From: an uncultured Myxococcales bacterium
GTDB lineage: Bacteria > Myxococcota_A > Bradymonadia > UBA7976 > UBA1532
Length of the DNA stretch: 11,237 nt
Direction of reading: 5' to 3'
Assembly: GCA_937896275.1 (NCBI GenBank)
Contig: CALBMW010000758.1
Location: forward strand, 1 to 11,237
Of this stretch, positions 9,530-11,237 are shown piece after piece; position 1 is the stretch's first letter, and each line of letters opens with the position of its first letter. Position numbers and translations under genes: made by a program. The notes beneath the pieces are model-generated. The model was not told the DNA's origin and made no database searches. It saw only the letters and a program-made list of their open reading frames with translations.

Positions 9530-9559
9530 ACCATAACCGGCTTCATGATCCACGCGAAA
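9530..9559 (-). promoter_or_regulatory. Weak candidate promoter of the prkA operon
   Basis: On the minus strand TTTCGC (9559-9554), an 18-base spacer and TATGGT (9535-9530). The -10-like box is flanked by a short CGGT/ACCG palindrome (9526-9539). A start near 9523 would give a leader of about 36 nt. The hexamers are imperfect, and a stress sigma factor or another element could be used instead; I saw no GG-N10-GC sigma54 element in this gap. Offered as a weak candidate. Confidence 0.25.
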
Positions 9560-9686
9560 CGATACGTCGGCCGGGGGACGGGCCGGTCGAACGTCACGCC
9601 GGATCTCGGCCCGACGACTGGGCCCCAACCCGGTGGAAGCACGCCACTATTTCCGCCGCGTCTCGCCGGGCCGCCCCGTCGTCAGC

Positions 9687-9715
9687 TTGCGCGCCCGGGA
9701 GGCCTTCCCTATAGT
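9687..9715 (+). promoter_or_regulatory. Predicted sigma70-type promoter of the S1-like gene
   Basis: TTGCGC (9687-9692), a 17-base spacer, and TATAGT (9710-9715; five of six bases match TATAAT). Transcription would start near 9722, about 37 nt before ATG 9759. The box makes starts upstream in the open frame (such as 9633) unlikely, because they would precede the transcription start. It lies in the 271-nt divergent gap between prkA and the S1-like gene; the rest of that gap shows only the weak prkA candidate promoter and no gene. Confidence 0.65.
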
Positions 9716-9758
9716 CCCGCCCCACCAAAGCGAGCAGACCGAGGCTGAGATCGCCGCC

Positions 9759-11183
9759 ATGAGCGAACGGGACAACGCGCAGAAGCCCGCCGGCGACGCG
9801 CTCGAGACCAGCTTTTCGGGGCGCACCCTGCGACCCGGTGACATCGTCACCGGCACCATCGTGAAGATCACCGGCAGCGTGGCCTTCGTGGACTTCGGGG
9901 CGCGGACGCAGGGCTACATCCAACTCGCCGAGCTGCGCGATGCCGAGGGGGAGCTCACCTTCACCGACGGCGACGAGCTGACGGCGGAGGTGATGTCGAC
10001 GCGTTCGGGCATCGAGCTCAGCTACCGCCGCGCGCGCGACACCCAGGTGATCGAGCGCCTGCGCGAGGCGTGGAAGACGCAGGCCCCGGTGGAGGGGCGC
10101 ATCGTCGCGGTCAACAAGGGCGGCTTCGAGATCCGCGTCGAGGGCATCAGGGCGTTCTGCCCCAGCTCCCAGCTGGCCGATCGGTTCATCCAGGAGCCGG
10201 CGCGCGAGGTCGGCAAGAGCTACGACTTCCGGATCACGGAGTTCGGCGAGGGCAAGAGCCTGGTGCTGTCCCGGCGCGCCGTGCTCGAGGAGCGGCGGAC
10301 GCACGCGCGCGAGGTGCTCGACGAGCGCATCCGCGTGGGGGAGCGCCTTCAAGGCAAGGTGACCCAGCTCACCAACTTCGGGGCCTTCGTCGATCTGGGC
10401 GAGGGCGTCCTCGGCATGATCCACGTCAGTGAGATCTCGCGCGAGCGCGTCAATCACCCCCAGGACAAGCTGTCGGTGGGGGACGCGGTCGAGGTCGAGG
10501 TCATCCGCGTCGAGGCCGAGAAGGGGCGCGTCGCGCTGTCGATGCGGGCGCTGGAGTCGGATCCTTTCGGCGACTTCGTGGCCAACCTGAAGATCGGCCA
10601 GGCCGTGACCGGCACGATCGACCGCCTGCAGCCCTTCGGCGCCTTCGTGAAGCTCGCCCCCGGGGTCGACGGGCTGGTGCACGTCTCGGGCATCTCGGCC
10701 ACCGAGCGCGTCGAGGATCCGGCAGACAAGTTCGCGGTGGGCGACGAGGTGGCGCTGGTCGTCGAGAAGATCGACCGCGATCGGCAGCGCATCGGCCTGG
10801 TCACGCCCGAGGTGTTCGAGGCGCGCAAGCCCGTCGAGATCCCCTTCAAGGTGGGCGACGTGGTGACCGGCAAGGTCACGCGCCACGAGCAGTATGGCCT
10901 GTTCGTCGAGCTGGCCGAGCGTATCGTGGGGCTCTGTCTGCTGGGCGAGTCGGCCACGGAGCGCAACGCCGATCTGCGCCGCGTGCTGCCCGTCGGCATG
11001 GACATCGAGGTCAAGGTCGTCGAGGTGGACCGCGAGCGTGGGCGCGTCCGCGTGTCGCGCAAGGCCGTCCTGCAGGGCGACGACGAGCGCTCGATGAGCG
11101 ACTACCGCAAGAAGCAGAAGGAAGAGGTGCCGCAGAGCCTGGGCACCTTCGGCGACCTGCTCAAGAACTTCCTCGAGAAGTAG
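9759..11183 (+). CDS. Ribosomal protein S1-like RNA-binding protein, five S1 domains
   Basis: 474 residues with five S1 (OB-fold) domains at about 26-91, 108-173, 193-263, 278-348 and 364-435. S1 proteins bind single-stranded mRNA and, in E. coli, bring structured mRNAs to the 30S subunit. Domains 1 and 2 are of the ribosome-docking type: RPGDIVTGTIVKI at 25-37 and VNKGGFEIRVEGIRAFCPSS at 118-137 closely recall E. coli S1 domain 2. Domains 3 and 4 are classical (TNFGAFVDLGEGVLGMIHVS, 205-224; QPFGAFVKLAPGVDGLVHVS, 291-310). Domain 5 is more divergent (EQYGLFVELAERIVGLCLLG, 377-396). A basic stretch and the tail GTFGDLLKNFLEK (462-474) finish the protein. E. coli S1 has six domains, so this is either a short rpsA or a paralogue beside a canonical rpsA elsewhere. 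ATG 9759 is chosen because of the promoter at 9687-9715; its Shine-Dalgarno is weak (TGAGA, 8 nt away). Confidence 0.9.
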   Translation: MSERDNAQKPAGDALETSFSGRTLRPGDIVTGTIVKITGSVAFVDFGARTQGYIQLAELRDAEGELTFTDGDELTAEVMSTRSGIELSYRRARDTQVIERLREAWKTQAPVEGRIVAVNKGGFEIRVEGIRAFCPSSQLADRFIQEPAREVGKSYDFRITEFGEGKSLVLSRRAVLEERRTHAREVLDERIRVGERLQGKVTQLTNFGAFVDLGEGVLGMIHVSEISRERVNHPQDKLSVGDAVEVEVIRVEAEKGRVALSMRALESDPFGDFVANLKIGQAVTGTIDRLQPFGAFVKLAPGVDGLVHVSGISATERVEDPADKFAVGDEVALVVEKIDRDRQRIGLVTPEVFEARKPVEIPFKVGDVVTGKVTRHEQYGLFVELAERIVGLCLLGESATERNADLRRVLPVGMDIEVKVVEVDRERGRVRVSRKAVLQGDDERSMSDYRKKQKEEVPQSLGTFGDLLKNFLEK

Positions 11184-11217
11184 GGGCCGCCGACCGCTGG
11201 CCGCTCCCCGTGGCCCC
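11183..11217 (+). terminator. Weak GC-rich inverted repeat after the S1-like gene
   Basis: GGGGCC (11183-11188) and GGCCCC (11212-11217) could pair around a 23-base loop immediately after the stop codon. There is no T-run afterwards, so it is not a convincing intrinsic terminator; it might be a 3' stabilising hairpin or chance. The window ends 20 bases later. Confidence 0.15.
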
Positions 11218-11237
11218 GAGATCGGCGCTCGCCGCGA

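Noticed and set aside
9500..9686. Possible sigma54 promoter or small gene in the prkA/S1 divergent gap
   Set aside because: No GG-N10-GC element with flanking consensus was found, and the short open frames there have no coding character.

Overview
This is a GC-rich, gene-dense bacterial segment. Codon third positions are mostly G or C, and long non-coding shadow frames run opposite most genes. The gene families present (PrkA, YeaH, SpoVR, FdhD, PP2C, TPR glycosyltransferase, multi-domain S1) and the base composition suggest a Myxococcota/deltaproteobacterium-like organism. That placement is an inference, as no rRNA or other phylogenetic marker is present. I see no tRNA, rRNA, CRISPR array, insertion sequence, integrase or phage gene; it reads as ordinary chromosomal backbone.

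Layout from left to right. (1) The 3' end of a helical hypothetical gene on the + strand (3-470) converges on (2) a four-gene minus-strand cluster that reads right to left: a PP2C-type protein Ser/Thr phosphatase (3802-4656), a family 2 glycosyltransferase with a TPR-like C-terminal half (2297-3796), a TPR-repeat protein (1289-2236) and fdhD (486-1292). Gaps are very small: 5 nt, then 60 nt in the same reading frame, then a GTGA stop/start overlap. A plausible sigma70-type promoter (TTGCGG-N17-TATCCT) lies just upstream of the phosphatase gene. (3) Upstream on the same strand is the widely conserved trio prkA (7436-9487), yeaH/DUF444 (6322-7434) and spoVR (4790-6325), joined by 1-nt and overlapping junctions, so clearly one operon. 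(4) Divergent from prkA, on the + strand, is a five-domain ribosomal protein S1-like gene (9759-11183), preceded by a good sigma70-like promoter (TTGCGC-N17-TATAGT).

Possible logic. PrkA (AAA+ ATPase/putative Ser kinase), YeaH (von Willebrand A-like) and SpoVR are linked in many bacteria to starvation, stationary phase or sporulation, and their biochemistry is still unsettled. Here they are followed by a PP2C phosphatase that could oppose Ser/Thr phosphorylation, a glycosyltransferase plus TPR partner, and the formate dehydrogenase sulfurtransferase FdhD. The PP2C cluster seems to have its own promoter, so a functional link to PrkA is a hypothesis from proximity only. The points most worth following are the prkA-yeaH-spoVR/PP2C pairing, the single in-frame TGA between the glycosyltransferase and the TPR protein, the palindrome at the predicted start site of the PP2C operon, and the weak ribosome-binding site of the S1-like gene.
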